A stretch of DNA of 64,000 nucleotides from Paenibacillus koleovorans NBRC 103111 (GCF_004000845.1 NZ_BIMA01000001.1:62001-126000); one strand, 5' to 3'. Positions 32,794 to 42,109 are shown, counted from the stretch's first letter. Numbers and translations: made by a program. Notes: generated by a model from the sequence alone, not told the origin.

Positions 32794-32900
32794 GGGCGCC
32801 AAGCAACCTGTTCCTGTTCAATATTCGCGATCGCTACACCAAGGTCCCTGCCGCTCATGCAGCAAAGGCCGCCGTTCCCCTCGGCTCGGCAGCCTTTATG

Positions 32901-33053
32901 TTAGTTTTCAGGTGAAGTGATCATAATCAAATCGGACAGATTAAGAACAGCCTTCACTTCTATTAATAGATCGAGACTTATTAGAACAGATTGCCCTTGG
33001 TAAGCGAGAGTATTTACAGTTTGAAGCATTCCGTCGATAAGTTCAATTTTCAT
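32901..33053 (-). CDS. 50-aa remnant-like partner of the 85-aa gene
   Basis: ATG 33053 opens MKIELIDGMLQTVNTLAYQG and goes on QSVLISLDLLIEVKAVLNLS to a TAA. The start resembles small retropepsin-like proteins of Paenibacillus (MKIELxDGLLxTxxTLxYxGxS), but the catalytic DTG expected at about residue 32 is absent and the protein ends early. It overlaps the upstream 85-aa gene by 11 nt, the usual pairing. It is either a decayed gene or a shortened relative. Confidence 0.5.
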   Translation of the reverse strand: MKIELIDGMLQTVNTLAYQGQSVLISLDLLIEVKAVLNLSDLIMITSPEN

Positions 33054-33300
33054 GACGGATAACTCCTCGCAACCCTCTCAGGTTCCGAACCTCAATCTTC
33101 AATTCATCATTAGTGGTGTGAGAGACAATAATCCCCTCTTTTGAACGAATCAGCTCCTCCGTTGCTTCTCTAGGATCCTGAATCGCTCTGATTAAAGCAA
33201 CCTCATCAACGATCTTCGTATTTCCTTCCATATGGGAGGCGAGAATTTGTAGCTTTACGTACTGGGAAGGATAGATTTTGCGAACCTCATCCCACTGCAC
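33043..33300 (-). CDS. Conserved hypothetical, 85 aa
   Basis: The protein reads MQWDEVRKIYPSQYVKLQIL, then HMEGNTKIVDEVALIRAI and a C-terminal SHTTNDELKIEVRNLRG. I recall this as a Paenibacillus family commonly found just upstream of retropepsin-like proteins, which fits the gene after it. GTG 33300 has GGAGG 8 nt upstream; GTG 33309 overlaps the ribosome site. An extended -10 (TGGTATAAT on the minus strand, 33332-33340) lies 32 nt upstream. Function unknown. Confidence 0.7.
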   Translation of the reverse strand: MQWDEVRKIYPSQYVKLQILASHMEGNTKIVDEVALIRAIQDPREATEELIRSKEGIIVSHTTNDELKIEVRNLRGLRGVIRHEN

Positions 33301-33331
33301 AATTAACACCTCCGATTACTCTAATACCTCC

Positions 33332-33340
33332 ATTATACCA
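33332..33340 (-). promoter_or_regulatory. Extended -10 promoter of the 85-aa gene
   Basis: TGGTATAAT on the minus strand is a perfect TATAAT with TGn in front. No good -35 lies at 17 nt. The start would fall just upstream of GGAGG at about 33313. Confidence 0.5.
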
Positions 33341-33414
33341 AATTTATTCCTAGTTCAGCAGCATTGCACGCGTCTCTATGTTCACTTTTTCTTACGATAC
33401 CCCTCCTCTGCGCA

Positions 33415-33443
33415 TTGCAATTCCGACCCGGTACAATTATTGT
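33415..33443 (+). promoter_or_regulatory. Possible sigma-A promoter of the FAD oxidoreductase gene
   Basis: TTGCAA (33415-33420), a 17-nt spacer and TATTGT (33438-33443) lie 38 nt before the ATG at 33481. The hexamers each match four of six consensus bases. A shifted reading with TATAGC as -10 is also possible. Confidence 0.3.
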
Positions 33444-33480
33444 TATAGCATGAATTCCGACTAAGGGTGAACGAACGAAT

Positions 33481-34842
33481 ATGTATGATTTTATCACGAT
33501 CGGCTCGGGTGTGAGCAGTATTTTTATGGCATATGCGATGCGGAATAGCGGGAGGTCCGTCCTGATCCTTGAAAAAGGGAAGCCGCTCGAGGCGCGAAGC
33601 TGCCCGCTGGATCGGGGCGAAAGCTGCGACTGCGAAGCCTGCGACAAGTTTTTCGGATTTGCCGGCTTGGGGAAATCGGAAGGGAAGTTCAACTATACGA
33701 GCGACTTCGGCGGGGAGCTGGAGCACAAACTCGGCAAAAAGCGGCTGCATGAGCTGATGCGCGAGGTGGATGATATTTTGTGTTCTTACGGCGGGGACGC
33801 GGTGGACATGTATTCGACGGTAAACCCTCAGCTGGCGCGAAAAGCGGAGCAAAGCGGACTAAAGCTGCTTTCGACCGAGGTGCGGCACCTGGGCAGCACG
33901 CTGTCCTCAGCCATTTTCCAGAGGATCTATGAGGAAATCGTCGCTAGCGACTCTATTCAGCTGCAATTTCAAGTGGACGTCCAGACGATCCAAAAAGACG
34001 CAGATGGCTTCTTCACCGTGCATACCTCACAAGGTTCCGTGCGTGCCCGACAAATCGCAATAGCTACAGGGCGATCCGGAACGGACTGGCTGAACCGGCA
34101 GGCTGCAGAGCTCGGCGTGCGCCAAGGGAAAACCCGACTGGATCTAGGCTTCCGCGTCGAAATGAAGGAGCAGCAGCTGCGCGCCATTTTGCAGAACACT
34201 TTCGAAACGAAGCTCTCTTACGCCGACGAGAATACAGTTTCCACAACCTATTGCATGAACCCGCGGGGGAGCATCATCCGCAAATACCAGGAAGGGCTCG
34301 TCATGCCGGACGGGCAAAATTTTCGGGAACGCCAAGACGGAACAACAGCCAATTTGAACTTTACTTTGTTCACACCGGCTTATTTCTCCACCTTGGAGGA
34401 GGCGAACCAACTGGCCCGGCAAGTGATCGGCGGCATTAACCGCGGCGGGGAGCGCATCGTGGTGCAGCGACTGGAGGATCTACGGCGAGGACGGCCGACC
34501 ACGACGGAGCAGCTCACCGGGAATCGGATTCAACCGACGCTGCACGCTGATGCCGGATATCTCCCAGAGGAAATACCGGCGCCATACATCCCCATCCTCC
34601 TCCGATTTTTGGAGCGACTGGAGCATTTCCTGGAGGAGCCGCTCGACGAGGATACGCTTCTCTACGGAATGGACGGCAAGTTTTACGCCCCGGTGCTCGA
34701 GACCGACGAACGGTTCCAGACGGCCGTGCCCGGCTTTTACCTCATCGGCGACTGCTCCGGCGTTACGCATTCGTTGTCTCAAGCGGCAGCATGCGGTCTT
34801 TATTTAGGCAAGCTCTTATCTTCGGATTCGGAACGCACTTGA
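33481..34842 (+). CDS. FAD-dependent dehydrogenase (COG2509-like)
   Basis: This 453-aa protein has YDFITIGSGVSSIFMAYAM and VLILEKGKPLEARSCP (dinucleotide fold), a Cys-rich loop CPLDRGESCDCEACDKFFGF, FGGELEHKLGKKRL, IAIATGRSG and a C-terminal GFYLIGDCSGVTHSLSQAAA (FAD-contacting). This is the pattern of uncharacterised FAD-dependent dehydrogenases. The Cys cluster (Cys-x7-Cys-x-Cys-x2-Cys) may hold metal. Its 3' end overlaps the convergent EamA gene by 43 nt. Confidence 0.85.
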   Translation: MYDFITIGSGVSSIFMAYAMRNSGRSVLILEKGKPLEARSCPLDRGESCDCEACDKFFGFAGLGKSEGKFNYTSDFGGELEHKLGKKRLHELMREVDDILCSYGGDAVDMYSTVNPQLARKAEQSGLKLLSTEVRHLGSTLSSAIFQRIYEEIVASDSIQLQFQVDVQTIQKDADGFFTVHTSQGSVRARQIAIATGRSGTDWLNRQAAELGVRQGKTRLDLGFRVEMKEQQLRAILQNTFETKLSYADENTVSTTYCMNPRGSIIRKYQEGLVMPDGQNFRERQDGTTANLNFTLFTPAYFSTLEEANQLARQVIGGINRGGERIVVQRLEDLRRGRPTTTEQLTGNRIQPTLHADAGYLPEEIPAPYIPILLRFLERLEHFLEEPLDEDTLLYGMDGKFYAPVLETDERFQTAVPGFYLIGDCSGVTHSLSQAAACGLYLGKLLSSDSERT

Positions 34843-35711
34843 CGCCTTATTCTCTTATGCCCGACCGGTAAATTCAGCACGACCATCCCGGCTGTGAACA
34901 GCGTCGCTCCTCCGACGATGTACGTCGTAATCGGGTCCCGGTAGATGAGGAAGCTCCATAAGATCGCGAACAGCACTGAGCTGTTGCTCAAGATGACGGC
35001 GACCGAGAACGGCACCTTGGCTAGTCCGAGCGAGAACCAATAAAAGCTGATGCCGGTAATGAGTCCCAGCAACACCAAGGCGCCGACCGAACTGATGCTG
35101 GCATTGCCATGGAATTCGAATTGCCAGGGAAGCGGCACCATCATAACGAGAGACGCCCAGAAAAACACGGAGAAATTCATCTCGCCTGGCTCCATATCTT
35201 TGGCGAGCAAGTTCTGACTCAGCACATGGAATGTAGCGCCGACTCCCGAGATCAGGAAAATCAGCGTCGTGAGCGAATCCGCGCCGAACAAGTCGCCGAG
35301 CGGCTTCCCGTTCCAACTGATGACGAACACCCCGGCTACGCACATGGCGGCGGCGATGCGGCCCCGGACCGATATTCGTTCCTTCAGCAGGAAATACGAG
35401 ACAAGCAGCAAAAGGACGGTCGAAACCGGCGAAACGAGAATATAGCCGTATGAATAGCCGATGGACAGCCCTATGTTTTCTAAATAATTGTTGAGCGCCT
35501 TCCCTAGAGCCCCGAGCCAAATCCAGCGCAAGCGGAATTGCAGCCGAAGCCCTTTCCCTTTAAGCAGCAGAAAAAGGCCAAGAAACACGACGCCGATCGA
35601 AAAGCGGGCGAACGTAATCGTCGTACTGTCCACCATCGTAGACGCCGCCTTCACCAAGATGCCGACGAAGCTCCAGGACAAGGTCGCCAGCAATAAAAAC
35701 AAATATCCCAT
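34800..35711 (-). CDS. EamA/DMT family exporter
   Basis: This 303-aa protein has ten hydrophobic segments in two repeated halves, as in the drug/metabolite transporter superfamily: MGYLFLLLATLSWSFVGILV, FARFSIGVVFLGLFLLLKG, SPVSTVLLLLVSYFLLKERI and LSNSSVLFAILWSFLIYRD with the conserved ER/D at the end of helices 4 and 9. Substrate unknown. ATG 35711 with GAGGTG 6 nt upstream is preferred over GTG 35720. Convergent 43-nt overlap with the FAD oxidoreductase. Confidence 0.87.
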   Translation of the reverse strand: MGYLFLLLATLSWSFVGILVKAASTMVDSTTITFARFSIGVVFLGLFLLLKGKGLRLQFRLRWIWLGALGKALNNYLENIGLSIGYSYGYILVSPVSTVLLLLVSYFLLKERISVRGRIAAAMCVAGVFVISWNGKPLGDLFGADSLTTLIFLISGVGATFHVLSQNLLAKDMEPGEMNFSVFFWASLVMMVPLPWQFEFHGNASISSVGALVLLGLITGISFYWFSLGLAKVPFSVAVILSNSSVLFAILWSFLIYRDPITTYIVGGATLFTAGMVVLNLPVGHKRIRRQVRSESEDKSLPK

Positions 35712-35744
35712 GAAGCGCACCTCAGCTCTCTACAGTAAGAATGG

Positions 35745-36311
35745 TTACGTCCGACGATACGCTTTCTCATGAAACCGCGTGATGCTGCGGAATAGCTGCT
35801 TGCCGTCCTCCGGCAGTCGGTCCTTGATGTCATCGAAATGGAACACCATAGCCTGATAAGGCTCGGGCACCCAGATGTACTTGTGGACATAGGAGGTCAG
35901 TACGAATCCGTTCTTCTCCCAGAAGTGGATACGGCGTCGGTTTTCCTCCGTCGGCTCGCATTCGACCTCCACGATAATGCCTCGGCAATCGCACGATTCC
36001 CGTGCCCATAGCTTGATCCGGTTCAGCAGTTGACGGCCGGCGCCTTCGCCGCGCGCGTCCTTCCGTACTGCGATATAATCGATCAGCACCGCGCCGGCTT
36101 GACGATCGATGCCCGTCAGCGCCATTCCCACGAGCTCTCCATCGCGACGCCATAACATGTGCAGCTGACACAGCCGCCGTTCGAACATGCGTTGAATGAT
36201 GGCTCGGCTTTTTTTGCCATCCAGCGGGAACGCTTCCTCGTAGATACGCTCCGCCGCGTCCCACAGCGCTTCCTCCCACTCGTCCGTTACCCGATAGTTC
36301 CAATCATCCAC
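35745..36311 (-). CDS. GNAT family N-acetyltransferase
   Basis: In this 188-aa protein residues 60-150 form the GNAT core: [31 protein letters not shown] (acetyl-CoA pyrophosphate loop R-x2-G-x-G, here RGEGAGRQL), and [14 protein letters not shown]. The C-terminal 50 residues ([19 protein letters not shown]) are outside the fold. GTG 36311 is the start. Substrate unknown. It lies 33 nt upstream of the EamA exporter gene and may be cotranscribed with it. Confidence 0.82.
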   Translation of the reverse strand: MDDWNYRVTDEWEEALWDAAERIYEEAFPLDGKKSRAIIQRMFERRLCQLHMLWRRDGELVGMALTGIDRQAGAVLIDYIAVRKDARGEGAGRQLLNRIKLWARESCDCRGIIVEVECEPTEENRRRIHFWEKNGFVLTSYVHKYIWVPEPYQAMVFHFDDIKDRLPEDGKQLFRSITRFHEKAYRRT

Positions 36312-36344
36312 AGCAACCGTTCCCCGCTTTCCGCGTCTTGAGCG

Positions 36345-37838
36345 TTACGTGCCGCAGTAGGTGCGGTACCGGCATGACGACGGCTCGGGCAAGATCGCGA
36401 ATTCCTCTTGCTCCGTGGAATACGCATATGGATCCTCGAGCACGGCTAGCAATCGATGCAGCACACTAAAGTCCCCTTGCTGCTCAGCGGCCTCCAGCGC
36501 TTCTTCCACCCGATGATTGCGCGCGATGATAGCCGGGTTGCTGCGTTGCATCAAGCGGCGTACTTCTTCCGGGGCAGCGGCCTGACGAGCCAACCTAGCT
36601 TGCCACTTCTCACGCCAGGCGTGGAAGTCGGCCGTATTTGGCAAGGCGGGCGATGGTGATGGCGTTTCGCTTGCTCCAATCCCCATCGTCAGCGCTCGAA
36701 ACGTATTCGTATAGTCCGCACCGGACTTCTGCATCTCACTCAATAACTCCTCAACCAGCGACTCGTCTTCCTGCTCTTCGTTGAACAATCCCAGCTTCGC
36801 CCGCATGCCTGCTAGTCGGAAACTTCGGTACTGCTCGGCGAACGCTCCCAGCGCGTCCTCGGCCAGTTGGATCGCCCGATCCTCGTGCTCGTCCAGTAGC
36901 GGCAGCAAAGCTTCCGCGAGCCGCGCCAAATTCCAAGCCGCGATCGGCGGCTGGTTGCCGTACGCGTAGCGACCGCGCGAGTCGATCGAGCTGAACACGG
37001 TCCCCGGATCGTAAGCGTCCATGAACGCGCATGGGCCGTAGTCGATCGTCTCGCCGCTCAGCGTCATGTTGTCGGTGTTCATCACGCCATGGATAAAGCC
37101 GACGAGCATCCACTTGGCGATCAACTGCGCCTGGCGGCGGATGACGCCCTGCAGCAGCGCGAGGTAGCGGTTGTCCGCCTGCAGCGCGTCCGAATAGTGC
37201 CGCTGCAGCGTGTAGTCCGCCAGCGCGCGCAGGTCTTCCGGCGCTCCCCAACGCGCCGCGAACTGGAACGTGCCGACGCGGATATGGCTGGACGCGATGC
37301 GGGTCAAGATCGCGCCGGGCAGATGCGTCTCGCGGATGACCGGCTGCCCGGTCGACACGACAGCCAGGCTGCGTGTCGTCGGGATGCCGAGGCCGTGCAT
37401 CGCCTCGCTGATAATGTATTCGCGCAGCATCGGACCGAGCGCCGCCCGGCCGTCGCCGCCCCGCGAATAAGGGGTGCGTCCCGGTCCCTTGAGCTGGACG
37501 TCGAGCCGCTCGCCCTGCGGCGTAATCTGCTCCCCGAGCAGGATCGCCCGGCCGTCGCCCAGCATCGTGAAGCCGCCGAACTGATGCCCCGCATAAGCCT
37601 GGGCGATCGGCAAGGCGCCTTCGGGCAGGCCGTTGCCCGCCAGCTCCTCTACGCGCTCCACAGTGCGGAGCGCATCCGCATTCAACCCCAGCGCCGCTGC
37701 CAAACGGTCGTTGAGCACGACAAGCTCCGGCGCCCGCACTGGAGTAGGGTTCAACGGCGAGAACAAAACATGAGGCAGTCTCGCATAGCTATTATCAAAG
37801 TTCCAGCCAACATCCTGGATGGATCGATTCTCGTTCAT
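36345..37838 (-). CDS. selO: Protein adenylyltransferase SelO
   Basis: This 497-aa pseudokinase-fold protein has the SelO landmarks: [60 protein letters not shown], the active-site [23 protein letters not shown] (shown in part) and the C-terminal [11 protein letters not shown]. SelO transfers AMP from ATP to Ser/Thr/Tyr of target proteins and is linked to redox stress. ATG 37838 follows GGGAG with a 9-nt gap. A strong terminator of the upstream ABC-F gene separates the two. Confidence 0.92.
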   Translation of the reverse strand: MNENRSIQDVGWNFDNSYARLPHVLFSPLNPTPVRAPELVVLNDRLAAALGLNADALRTVERVEELAGNGLPEGALPIAQAYAGHQFGGFTMLGDGRAILLGEQITPQGERLDVQLKGPGRTPYSRGGDGRAALGPMLREYIISEAMHGLGIPTTRSLAVVSTGQPVIRETHLPGAILTRIASSHIRVGTFQFAARWGAPEDLRALADYTLQRHYSDALQADNRYLALLQGVIRRQAQLIAKWMLVGFIHGVMNTDNMTLSGETIDYGPCAFMDAYDPGTVFSSIDSRGRYAYGNQPPIAAWNLARLAEALLPLLDEHEDRAIQLAEDALGAFAEQYRSFRLAGMRAKLGLFNEEQEDESLVEELLSEMQKSGADYTNTFRALTMGIGASETPSPSPALPNTADFHAWREKWQARLARQAAAPEEVRRLMQRSNPAIIARNHRVEEALEAAEQQGDFSVLHRLLAVLEDPYAYSTEQEEFAILPEPSSCRYRTYCGT

Positions 37839-37903
37839 ATTGTGCATCTCCCGCTATCGTTCGACATTCGTTCATTCGACTAGTATACCCCTCCGCCGAC
37901 TAG

Positions 37904-37947
37904 AAAAAAAGACCGTCGCCCCCATCTCATGGGTTTTCGACAGTCTT
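37904..37947 (-). terminator. Rho-independent terminator of the ABC-F gene
   Basis: On the minus strand AAGACTGTCG (37938-37947) pairs with CGACGGTC (37911-37918), followed by TTTTTTT (37904-37910). It lies 13 nt past the ABC-F stop. Confidence 0.85.
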
Positions 37948-37959
37948 GGCTCCTGCGCT

Positions 37960-39516
37960 CTAAATAACTTTCGTCGTCCACGACTCGCAATTCCAAGTCT
38001 CAGTCACGACCTCGCGATAAAATTCAGGTTCGTGGGAGATGAGCAGAATGCTGCCCTTGTAAGCTTTCAGCGCACGCTTCAGCTCGTCCTTCGCATCGAC
38101 GTCCAAGTGATTCGTAGGCTCGTCGAGCACGAGCAGGTTCGTCTCGCGGTTGATCAGCTTGCACAGCCGCACCTTGGCTTTCTCGCCGCCGCTCAGCACG
38201 GCGATCTTGCTCTCGATGTGCTTCGTCGTCAGTCCGCACTTGGCGAGCGCCGCACGCACCTCGAATTGGTTGAACGAAGGGAACTCGTTCCACACTTCCT
38301 CGATGCAGGTGTTGTAGTTGTCGCCCTTCATCTCCTGCTCGAAGTAGCCGACATACTGGTACTCCCCGCGCTCGACCGAGCCGGAGATGGCTTGAATTTC
38401 ACCGAGGATGCTGCGCAGGAGCGTCGTTTTCCCGATGCCGTTCGCCCCGACGAGCGCGATCTTCTGTCCGCGCTCCATCCGCAGATTGAGCGGTCTGGAC
38501 AGCGGCGAATCGTAGCCGATGACGAGCTCCTTCGCCTCGAAGATCAGCTTGCCCGACGCTCGGGCATCCTTGAACTGGAACTGCGGCTTCGGCTTCTCCT
38601 TAGCCAGCTCGATCACATCCATCTTGTCGAGCTTCTTCTGTCTGGACATCGCCATGTTCCGCGTCGCCACGCTAGCCTTGTTCCGCGCCACGAAATCCTT
38701 CAGATCGGCGATTTCCTGCTGCTGGCGCTTGAAGGCCGACTCCAGCTGCGTTTTCTTCATTTCATAGACGGATTGGAAGTGGTCATAGTCGCCTACATAG
38801 CGATTCAGCTCTTGATTTTCCATATGGTAGATCAAGTTGATGACGCTGTTCAGGAACGGGATGTCATGGGAGATCAGAATGAAGGCATTCTCGTATTCCT
38901 GCAGGTACCGCTTCAGCCATTCGATATGCGTCTCGTCGAGGTAGTTCGTAGGCTCGTCCAGCAGCAAAATGTCCGGCTTCTCCAGCAGCAGCTTGGCGAG
39001 CAGCACCTTGGTCCGCTGGCCGCCGCTCAAGTCGTTCACGTCTTTATCCAGCCCGATATCGGTCAGACCCAAGCCGCGGGCCGTCTCGTCGATTTTGGCG
39101 TCGATCATATAGAAATCCTGGTTCGTCAGCGTATCCTGAATCGTGCCGACATCCTCCAGCAGCTGCTCGAGCTCCTTCTCCGACACGTCGCCCATCCGGC
39201 CGTACATGTCGTTCATCTCTTGCTCCAGGTCGAACAAGTATTGGAAGGCGCCCTTCAGGACGTCCCGCATCGACATCCCTTTGCTCAGCATCGCATGCTG
39301 ATCGAGGTAGCCTACGCGCATCCGTCTGGACCAGACGACTTTGCCTTCATCCGGTTGAAGCTTGCCGGTAATGATGTTCATGAATGTCGATTTGCCTTCG
39401 CCGTTGGCGCCGATGAGGCCGATATGCTCGCCTTTCAGCAAGCGGAACGACACGTCCCGGAAGATCGCCCGATCCCCGAAGCCGTGGCTTAATTTTTCTA
39501 CGTTTAAAATGCTCAT
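37960..39516 (-). CDS. ABC-F family ATPase
   Basis: This 518-aa soluble protein has two ATP-binding cassettes and no membrane part. Walker A: GANGEGKST and GANGIGKTT; signatures: LSGGQRTKVLLAKLLL and LSGGEKAKVRLCKLI; Walker B: ILLLDEPTNYLD and LLVLDEPTNHLD. The linker between them (KKTQLESAFKRQQQEIADLK) is the ABC-F interdomain helix pair. Members act on ribosomes, as translation factors or antibiotic-protection proteins; this resembles the housekeeping type rather than a known resistance clade, but that is not certain. Confidence 0.92.
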   Translation of the reverse strand: MSILNVEKLSHGFGDRAIFRDVSFRLLKGEHIGLIGANGEGKSTFMNIITGKLQPDEGKVVWSRRMRVGYLDQHAMLSKGMSMRDVLKGAFQYLFDLEQEMNDMYGRMGDVSEKELEQLLEDVGTIQDTLTNQDFYMIDAKIDETARGLGLTDIGLDKDVNDLSGGQRTKVLLAKLLLEKPDILLLDEPTNYLDETHIEWLKRYLQEYENAFILISHDIPFLNSVINLIYHMENQELNRYVGDYDHFQSVYEMKKTQLESAFKRQQQEIADLKDFVARNKASVATRNMAMSRQKKLDKMDVIELAKEKPKPQFQFKDARASGKLIFEAKELVIGYDSPLSRPLNLRMERGQKIALVGANGIGKTTLLRSILGEIQAISGSVERGEYQYVGYFEQEMKGDNYNTCIEEVWNEFPSFNQFEVRAALAKCGLTTKHIESKIAVLSGGEKAKVRLCKLINRETNLLVLDEPTNHLDVDAKDELKRALKAYKGSILLISHEPEFYREVVTETWNCESWTTKVI

Positions 39517-39580
39517 GCCTGGACAACACCTTTTCCTTCAATATGTTCTCGTCCTATTATACGGTTCCGGCGGAAACATC

Positions 39581-40285
39581 TCAATCCCGGATTATGTAGC
39601 CCTGCTCCAGCTGAGTGGGTTCGAATCCGGCCATATGGCGCTGCTGCCAGCGGATCGGGACGTTGCTGCCCACGAGGACCAGATTGCATGCGGCTGTTTG
39701 GTCGCTGCTCGGCAGAACAAACCCTCGTGTGTACGGAAACACTTGGCTCAGCGTCGTAAATACAGCTTGCAGCCATGGATCGTTGTTCGGTTTGCCAGTC
39801 ACATTCAGGAGGATGGTTCCTTCTGAGGTGAGCTTCTCTTGTGCAAGATGGAAAAATTCGAGCGATAGCAGGTGGGTTGGCGTCCCTCTTTCGTTGAATG
39901 CATCAAGGACGATATAGTCTTGGGAGCTCGGGTTCTCTTGCTCTAGCACGGCTCGACCGTCCCCGATGATCACATGCCCGGTTTCGGCCCCGAACCATTT
40001 TTCGCTCAACTCCACCACTTCTTGCGACAGCTCCGCCGTTCTGCATCGTTTTTGTTTGAAATGCCCGGCGATCGTCCCGATCCCATGCCCGATTATAAAC
40101 AAGTCCTCGAAGTCGGGATTGTTCATCTCCATTAAATGAATGATCGCTTGCGGGTATTCCAGTACGATCCGGGACGGTTGATTCAAATCCATCGCACCTT
40201 GCACGGCTTCGTCGGCAAAGGCGAGCACGCGGAATTTTCCCCGCTCTCCGTAGAGCTCCTCCGTATCGAACACAGTTACTTTCAT
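39581..40285 (-). CDS. Spermidine synthase-like methyltransferase-fold protein
   Basis: This 234-aa protein has LQGAM-like AVQGAMDLNQPSRIVLEYPQ, DLFIIGHGIGTIAGHFKQKR, ELSQEVVELSEKWFG, VIIGDGRAVLE and DYIVLDAFNERGTPTHLLSL, the order of the spermidine synthase/SpeE-like fold. The G-x-G-x-G loop is GHGIG. Key polyamine-binding residues are not obvious, so it may be one of the fused-domain-less homologues of unknown function. Start ATG 40285 or TTG 40291. Confidence 0.75.
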   Translation of the reverse strand: MKVTVFDTEELYGERGKFRVLAFADEAVQGAMDLNQPSRIVLEYPQAIIHLMEMNNPDFEDLFIIGHGIGTIAGHFKQKRCRTAELSQEVVELSEKWFGAETGHVIIGDGRAVLEQENPSSQDYIVLDAFNERGTPTHLLSLEFFHLAQEKLTSEGTILLNVTGKPNNDPWLQAVFTTLSQVFPYTRGFVLPSSDQTAACNLVLVGSNVPIRWQQRHMAGFEPTQLEQGYIIRD

Positions 40286-40380
40286 CGCCAACTCTCCATC
40301 TCCTTGTTAAACTGCCGTCACATAGGCCGATAGACTTAGGTAAAGCGGACAAAATGAAGCGGCCCCATACACCCGTCCAT

Positions 40381-40408
40381 ACGTCGACCTTTCTCTCATC
40401 ATACTGTA
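40381..40408 (+). promoter_or_regulatory. Sigma-K-like promoter of the YheC/D gene
   Basis: AC (40381-40382), 17 nt, then CATACTGTA (40400-40408), an exact CATAnnnTA. The start would fall near 40415, 17 nt before the GTGGAGGTGAG-ATG region of the spore-coat-associated gene. The gene family is expected to be mother-cell expressed, which supports the call. Confidence 0.5.
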
Positions 40409-40431
40409 ATTGTGGAGGTGAGTGAGCCGTC

Positions 40432-41517
40432 ATGGACAATCGCTATGTAGGCATTATACTGAACGATTCGCTGTATCGGCGCATCCCCGCCGGACGCGTA
40501 CATCATGAATCACTTTCCTGTTACGAGGTAGCCGGACGACTCCATGGTGTCACGCCTTGCTACATTCGCTTGAACGATCTGTATCCGGGGCAGACGAGCG
40601 TCATGGCTTATGTCCGGTCGGATCGAGGTTATGTTCGAAAGTCGGTTCCGGTTCCTAAAGTGATCCACAATCGCGGTCTCTACTTCAACTCGAATGCCAA
40701 GCTTCGGATCGAGCGGCTGGTCAAAAGCGGCAAACAAATTTTCAACGGCTGGAACCGGTATGGCAAAAAGACGATCCACGATTTGCTGCTGCAGGATGCC
40801 GCCATTCGGCCGCATCTGCCGGTAACCGTGACGGCGACGACGCACAACATCCGGCACATGATGACGCAGTACGACTCGCTGATCGTAAAGCCGAACAGCA
40901 GCAGCATCGGGCGCGGCATCATGAAGCTGTCTCGGCAGGGCAACCGCTGGGTGCTCGACTACGCGATCACCCGCAGGAGCATGGTGAGGCGGAAGGTGGC
41001 GTTCCGCACCGCGCTGCCCGGCGTGCTGGTGCGGCGCATTCGCTCGACCTCGTACTTGGTGCAGCAGTGCTGGCCGCTTGCAACATACCGCGGTCGCCCG
41101 TTCGACTTACGCGTCTCCGTGCAGCGCAACGAATCCGGCGCCTGGCACATCTCGGGCATCGCCGTGAAGGTCGCCAAGCCGAATGTGTTCCTGACCAATC
41201 TCGCCCAGGGCGGGTCAGTGTACTCCCTCGACAGCGTGCTCGGCGAGTACCCGCATCTGAACCCGGTGGAAACCCGGGCTCGTGTGGAGCAGCTGTCGCT
41301 TGCCGTCGCTGAACGGCTCAGCTGCCACTTGCCGCATCTGGCGGATATCGGCCTCGATGTGGGCATCGATGCCAGCGGCATGCCGCTGTTCATCGAGTGC
41401 AACGGCCGCGATCTGCGCATTAGCTTCCAGGAGGGCAACCAGCTGAAGGAGTTTCAACAGACGTACAGCAGCCCGATCGGGTACGCCAAGTATTTGTTGT
41501 CGAATGGGGGAGAATAG
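40432..41517 (+). CDS. YheC/YheD family spore coat-associated ATP-grasp protein
   Basis: This 361-aa protein has an N-terminal domain (YVGIILNDSLYRRIPAGRVH, PKVIHNRGLY), FNGWNRYGKKTIHDLL, SLIVKPNSSSIGRGIMKL (ATP-grasp nucleotide loop), YLVQQCWPLATYRGRPFDLR and a C-terminal DIGLDVGIDASGMPLFIECN with the Mg-binding E-C-N. Members are found in spore coats; substrate unknown, probably an amide- or peptide-bond-forming reaction. ATG 40432 follows GGAGGTGAG. A strong terminator follows at 41602. Confidence 0.88.
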   Translation: MDNRYVGIILNDSLYRRIPAGRVHHESLSCYEVAGRLHGVTPCYIRLNDLYPGQTSVMAYVRSDRGYVRKSVPVPKVIHNRGLYFNSNAKLRIERLVKSGKQIFNGWNRYGKKTIHDLLLQDAAIRPHLPVTVTATTHNIRHMMTQYDSLIVKPNSSSIGRGIMKLSRQGNRWVLDYAITRRSMVRRKVAFRTALPGVLVRRIRSTSYLVQQCWPLATYRGRPFDLRVSVQRNESGAWHISGIAVKVAKPNVFLTNLAQGGSVYSLDSVLGEYPHLNPVETRARVEQLSLAVAERLSCHLPHLADIGLDVGIDASGMPLFIECNGRDLRISFQEGNQLKEFQQTYSSPIGYAKYLLSNGGE

Positions 41518-41534
41518 GGAAATAGGGGGCCGCA

Positions 41535-41601
41535 GCGGAACAGAACGGAACGGGATGGAACGGGATGGAACGGAACTGAAAGAGACGGGACGGGACGGAA
41601 A
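41535..41601 (+). repeat. Purine-rich GGGATGGAAC tandem repeat
   Basis: Degenerate 10- to 5-bp units (CGGAACGGGATGGAACGGGA and so on, drifting to GACGGGACGGGACGG) fill the space between the YheC/D stop and its terminator. The mirror strand would be pyrimidine-only. Confidence 0.7.
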
Positions 41602-41640
41602 ACGGAGAGGACACCTGGGGTGTCTTCTCCGTTTTTGTTT
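41602..41640 (+). terminator. Rho-independent terminator of the YheC/D gene
   Basis: ACGGAGAGGACACC pairs with GGTGTCTTCTCCGT around a TGG loop, followed by TTTTTGTTT. The GC-rich stem of about 13 bp with one bulge and the T-tract make this unambiguous. Confidence 0.92.
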
Positions 41641-41656
41641 ATGGTTGCTTGGCCGG

Positions 41657-42073
41657 CTAGGTGCCCCTCGTACTCGTGCTTGTGATGTGCAGAAGGAACG
41701 CCCGATCTTCCTCGAAGCTAAGGGGCAGCCGCTCCAGTTCCTCGCGGGGAATCCAGGCGATCTCGTAGATGAGGCCGTCCGGGTCTTGAATGACCGCCTC
41801 GCCCCCCGTAATTTCTATCTCGAAATAGGTGACAGAGTAGTCGATACCGGCTATCGTTCCCTTCTTCTCCTGGAGCGGTTTCGTAGTCCGGATGCGATAG
41901 CCGGTTTCCTCGAACACTTCCCGAATGCAAGTCTGCTCAAGTGTCTCCTCGCCCTCGCGGCCTCCGGAAGGAACAGACCACCGTTTCTCCTCCTCCGGCT
42001 TGCCTTGCAGCACCATCAACAAACGGCCTTGCTCGTCCACGCAGACGCCAGCGGCGCCTCTCCATTGATCCAT
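41657..42073 (-). CDS. Nudix hydrolase
   Basis: This 138-aa protein has Nudix box GGREGEETLEQTCIREVFEE followed by TGYRI, preceded by RWSVPSG. The N-terminal GAAGVCVDEQGRLLMVLQGK is the usual first strand pair. The substrate is likely a nucleoside diphosphate linked to another group, but is not identifiable. The C-terminus ends in a short STSTRGT tail. It lies 36 nt after the YlaI-like gene. Confidence 0.88.
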   Translation of the reverse strand: MDQWRGAAGVCVDEQGRLLMVLQGKPEEEKRWSVPSGGREGEETLEQTCIREVFEETGYRIRTTKPLQEKKGTIAGIDYSVTYFEIEITGGEAVIQDPDGLIYEIAWIPREELERLPLSFEEDRAFLLHITSTSTRGT

Positions 42074-42109
42074 AGCCTGTCCCTCCTGCTCTTCTAGGTG
42101 GCGAGCCGA

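Noticed and set aside
37089-39492. + strand frames opposite selO and the ABC-F gene
   Set aside because: Both minus-strand genes are unmistakable; the + frames are shadows.
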